Shown one piece after another: positions 60,672 through 64,000 of a stretch of 64,000 bases of DNA (positions within the stretch are counted from its first letter, which is position 1; each line of letters begins with the position of its first letter). A program made the position numbers and the translations under genes. The stretch lies in NCBI GenBank assembly GCA_027494115.1, contig JAOSJL010000001.1, positions 1,513,926 to 1,577,925 of the forward strand, read 5' to 3'. Under the pieces are notes generated by a model. The model was not told the origin of the DNA, made no database searches, and saw only the letters and a list, made by a program, of their open reading frames with translations. Origin of the DNA: Acidimicrobiia bacterium. GTDB lineage: Bacteria > Actinomycetota > Acidimicrobiia > IMCC26256 > JAOSJL01.

Positions 60672-63600
60672 ATGGGCCACCAGCCTGGTTCAGGTACGAC
60701 ACGTCGGTGGGGCAAGGTGCGGAGGCGTCGCCTCTTTGCTGCGTCGTTGAGCCTCGTGGTGTCGCTGTCACTGATCGGGTTCCAGCCCGCGGTGGCGGAA
60801 GACGCCACCGACACGTCGGGCGACGACCCGACTGCGACCGAAGCCACTCCGCCGGTCGAAGAGACCACACCTCCCGCCGACGAGCAGGCCACTCCTCCCG
60901 CCAACAACGTCGTGACACCCGACGACGCGAACTTCGAGGTCGAGGTCGCCGAACCTCCCTCCGGCGTCGTCGTCCCGGAACCGGTCGAGGTACCCGGTCC
61001 AGCGGAGCGCTCGGAGCTCGAAGGAGACCCACGCACGATCACCGTCCACTCCGAGACGGTGCCCGACGACCCGGGCCCGCAGTTCACGTTCGGCTTCCGC
61101 CTGGAGGAGTGTCAGGAAGTCGGCGCGACCGACGACACCTGCACGCCGCAGGAGCCTCCGCGTTTCCTCGACCCGGCGCCCGTCGCCCTCGGCGACAACG
61201 GGGCACACACCTGGGGTGACCTCGAGTACGACCGCAACTACCGACTGAGCCAGGACGCGTCGGACCCGGCTTGGTCGCTCACCAACCTCGAGTGCGCTCC
61301 TCGCGGCCCCGTCCAGTCCTCCGACAACGTCGAGGCCCGCGGCGTCGTCGTGCGTCTCGCCGATGCGACCACCGAGACGAACACGAGCTGTGTGTTCGTG
61401 AACACCGACGCGTCGATCACGATCCACAAGAAGGCCGACCGTGCGTCCAACGGCACAGTGAGCAACCTCTCCGGCGCGTTGTTCCAGGTGTATTCGAACT
61501 CGGGCTACACGACGGCAATCCCCGGCGCTAGCTGTACGACGAACGCGAGCGGAGTGTGCACGATCGCCGGCCTGACCAGCGGCACCCGCTACGTGCGTGA
61601 GGTGACGGCCCCCGCGAACTACCAGCGCATCGACACACTGACCACATCAGACGACGGGTCTCAGATCTACGGCCAGCAGTTCTCGTTGGGCACCAACACG
61701 TCAGCCAACACGCGCGACTTCGCCAACCGGCGCACCAACCCGGCGTTCCCCGAAAAGTGTGGGATCAAGATCGCGCTCGTGATGGACCTCTCGAACTCCA
61801 TCAGCGACACCGAACTCACGGAGATGAAGACGTCGGCGTCTGCCTTCGTCGATGCCCTGGAGGGCACGCCGTCGTCGGTCGCCGGGTTCACGTTCGCGAC
61901 GGACGCCCCCGCGTCGGGGAACGCGAACCTCGGGCTCACGAGCGTCGCCACGACCGGCGGAGCGAACACCGCACGCACATGGGTCAACAACCGAGCGAAG
62001 CCGGGCGGAGGCAGAACGGCGGCACGAACTGGGATGCCGCGTTCCGCCAGCTCATCTCCAGTGCGGCCAGTTACGACATCCTCGTGTTCCTGACCGACGG
62101 CAACCCGACCTTCTACGGCTCGCCGCAAAGTGGCGGCACGGGTGGGGACACGACCTTCCGAGAGGTGGAGGAGGGCGTCTTTTCCGCCAATGGTGTCAAG
62201 GCCACCAACCCGGCACTCAAGGTCGTCGGTGTCGCCATCGGCTCCGACGCAGCAGTGAACAACATCGCTGCCGTCTCGGGACCTGTCGCCAACGACGACT
62301 ACTTCCTCGCCGCGAACTTCCAGGATCTTCAGAACAAGCTCGAAGAGATCGCCACCAAACTCTGCGGCGGCACGGTCACGGTGAGGAAGAAGGTCGAGGG
62401 GCCCGGTGGCTTCACGGAGGCTCCCGGCTGGAACTTCACGGTCAGCGACTCGGTGCAGGGAAGCGGAGTCACCGACGCCAACGGCGTGACTCCTGCGTTC
62501 GACATCAACCCGCCGCTGCCGAAGCCGGTCACGATCACCGAGCAGGTGCAACCCGGCTACAGCGTCGTCCAGACCGCCAACAAGAACGCGACCTGCACCC
62601 GCAACGGCCAGGCCGTGCCCGGCGCCAATATCACCAACACCACCAACGGGGTCTCGCTCAGTGTGGGTGCTCTCGACATCGTGACGTGTGAGTTCAAGAA
62701 CAAGCCCGCTCCGGTCACGATCAACGTGCGCAAGCAGACGGCCAACGGCGTTGTCGGCGGGCCCTTCACGATCCAGCGCACGGGCAACAGCAGCGGCTCG
62801 CCGTCGTTCAACTTCACGACCAGCGCAGGCAACAACCCGACACCCTTCCAGTCGTGGACCAACCTGTTCCCCGGTACCTACACGCTCACCGAGACCAGTC
62901 TTCCCGGAGTCATCTGGAATCTCACCGGCATCGATTGCGGTCAGGTCAATCTCGGTGGCAAGTCGACCCAGGTCACGCTCACGGCGGGCCAGACGGTGAA
63001 CTGCACGTTCACGAACCAGCGCGCTCCACAGCCCGGTTCCGTCACGGTCGAGAAGCGCACGGTCGGTGGGCTCGGGACGTTCAACTTCACCCTGTCGGGT
63101 CAGTCGGGCCGCTCGGTGACCACAACGACCGAGAACGTGTTCAAGGCCGCGTCGCCGTGGTCGAACCTCGCTCCCGGCCAGAGCTACACGCTCGGCGAGA
63201 CCGGTCAGGCCGGTTGGGTGGAGGGGGCCTTCACCTGTAACGCCGCGGGTCAGAATCCGATCGTCAGTGCCAGCCCACAGCTTCCGATCACCGACGGTGA
63301 GAACTGGAACTGCAAGATCACGAACACGAAGAAGGGTTCGGTCACGGTGACCAAGACGTCGGTGGGTGGTGTCGACGAGTTCGACTTCTCGCTGACCGGC
63401 CAGGACGACGTGTCGATCGACACTGGTGCCAACAACAACAATCCGGGGTCGAACGGCTGGACGAACCTGGTGCCGGGTGACTACGACCTGGCCGAGTTGG
63501 ATCCGGGTGCTGCGTGGACCCAGGGTGATTTCTCGTGTAACTACGCCGGGTCGCAAGACGAACCGGTTGTGGGGGCTGCTCCGACGATCACGCTCGAAGC

Positions 63601-64000
63601 CGGCCAGTCGTGGACGTGCACGGTGACGAACACGAAGAAGGGTGGCGTGACCGTCACCAAGACGTCGGTGGGTGGTGTCGACGAGTTCGACTTCTCGCTG
63701 ACCGGCCAGGACGACGTGTCGATCGACACTGGTGCCAACAACAACAATCCGGGGTCGAACGGCTGGACGAACCTGGTGCCGGGTGACTACGACCTGGCCG
63801 AGTTGGATCCGGGTGCTGCGTGGACCCAGGGTGATTTCTCGTGTAACTACGCCGGGTCGCAAGACGAACCGGTTGTGGGGGCTGCTCCGACGATCACGCT
63901 CGAAGCCGGCCAGTCGTGGACGTGCACGGTGACGAACACGAAGAAGGGTGGCGTGACCGTCACCAAGACGTCGGTGGGTGGTGTCGACGAGTTCGACTTC
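60672..64000 (+). CDS. Large secreted surface protein: VWA-like domain plus prealbumin-fold repeats, frameshifted, 3' end outside the window
   Basis: From ATG 60672; over 1100 residues visible. Signal peptide (RRRRLFAASLSLVVSLSLIG, cleavage near AVAEDA), a Thr/Pro/Glu-rich stretch, SpaA/prealbumin-like domains (TSGTRYVREVTAPANYQRID), and a von Willebrand A domain (IALVMDLSNSISDTELTEMK, MIDAS DLSNS; VFLTDGNPTFYG). One base is missing near 62010-62011; restoring it joins KPGGG to QNGGTNWDAAFRQL. Beyond are further prealbumin-like domains, each with two conserved cysteines (NATCTRNG/VTCEFKNK), ending in identical 102-residue repeats. Probably an adhesin or pilin-like wall protein and a possible sortase substrate. 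Confidence 0.85.
63355..64000 (+). repeat. Perfect 306-bp tandem repeats in the surface protein gene
   Basis: Unit 1 is 63355-63660, unit 2 is 63661-63966, unit 3 runs off the window. As read, units 1 and 2 are identical at the DNA level. Each encodes 102 residues from TSVGGVDEFDFSLTGQ to CTVTNTKKGGVTVTK. The array continues past the window edge, so the copy number is unknown. Confidence 0.95.

Noticed and set aside
61667..63862. 731-codon open frame antisense to the surface protein
   Set aside because: Long antisense frames are expected in high-GC repeats; no domain pattern, while the plus strand encodes VWA and prealbumin motifs.

Overview
High-GC DNA from an actinobacterium. WhiB-like protein, a PdtaS-type kinase, DUF3107, a Bpa-type proteasome activator ending in GQYL, a multifunctional 2-oxoglutarate enzyme (Kgd), a class E sortase and extensive GTGA/ATGA stop-start overlaps all point there. 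A complete System I cytochrome c maturation set, a mitochondrial-type aconitase and a DUF222/HNH protein fit an uncultured Acidimicrobiia-like lineage better than Streptomyces or Mycobacterium, but this placement is inference. There is no phage, IS or CRISPR array. One tRNA gene (Arg, anticodon CCG) is present.

Layout. 0-8.3 kb: envelope/sugar cluster (molybdopterin-oxidoreductase membrane domain, methyltransferase, DUF2064, GT2 on minus; GT-like membrane protein, two-component pair, zinc-knuckle epimerase on plus) and a class E sortase. 8.5-15.2 kb: ccmABCDEFGHI, then a cyclophilin. 15.7-17.4 kb: orphan SsuBC-type ABC transporter. 17.4-20.5 kb: unknown membrane-anchored protein and aconitase. 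20.5-28.1 kb: Fe-S/sulfur neighbourhood with a CCAEP-tail B12/radical SAM protein, ATP-grasp enzyme, Nfu, DUF169, cysteine desulfurase, SufR-like regulator and Mrp. 28.2-33.6 kb: DUF3107, two Get3-like ATPases, ThiI, PdtaS and WhiB. 33.9-39.6 kb: GDPD, lipid kinase, a broken DUF222/HNH gene with two palindromic elements, UDG, TauE, DapA. 39.6-48.1 kb (minus): Kgd, class II DAHP synthase, Bpa, SDR, tRNA-Arg, unknown protein and GGDEF. 48.3-60.4 kb: argS-lysA-hom-thrC, SDR, sugar dehydrogenase lipoprotein, ApgM-family protein, rho, rpmE, DUF1385. 60.4-64 kb: promoter, structured leader and the start of a large VWA/prealbumin-fold surface protein with perfect 306-bp repeats, cut by the window edge.

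Working together: the ccm genes mature c-type cytochromes; the Fe-S block supplies and senses clusters; dapA, lysA, hom and thrC make lysine and threonine, with no classical thrB in the window, so the ApgM-family gene is a candidate homoserine kinase; the sortase could anchor surface proteins like the one at the end.

Caution: at least sixteen one- or two-base frameshifts interrupt otherwise perfectly conserved genes, nearly all in G/C homopolymers or CG repeats. This looks like uncorrected sequencing error rather than decay, so those genes are annotated across the shift as single CDSs. Two apparent non-sequencing breaks are the DUF222/HNH gene and, possibly, the 3' end of apgM.
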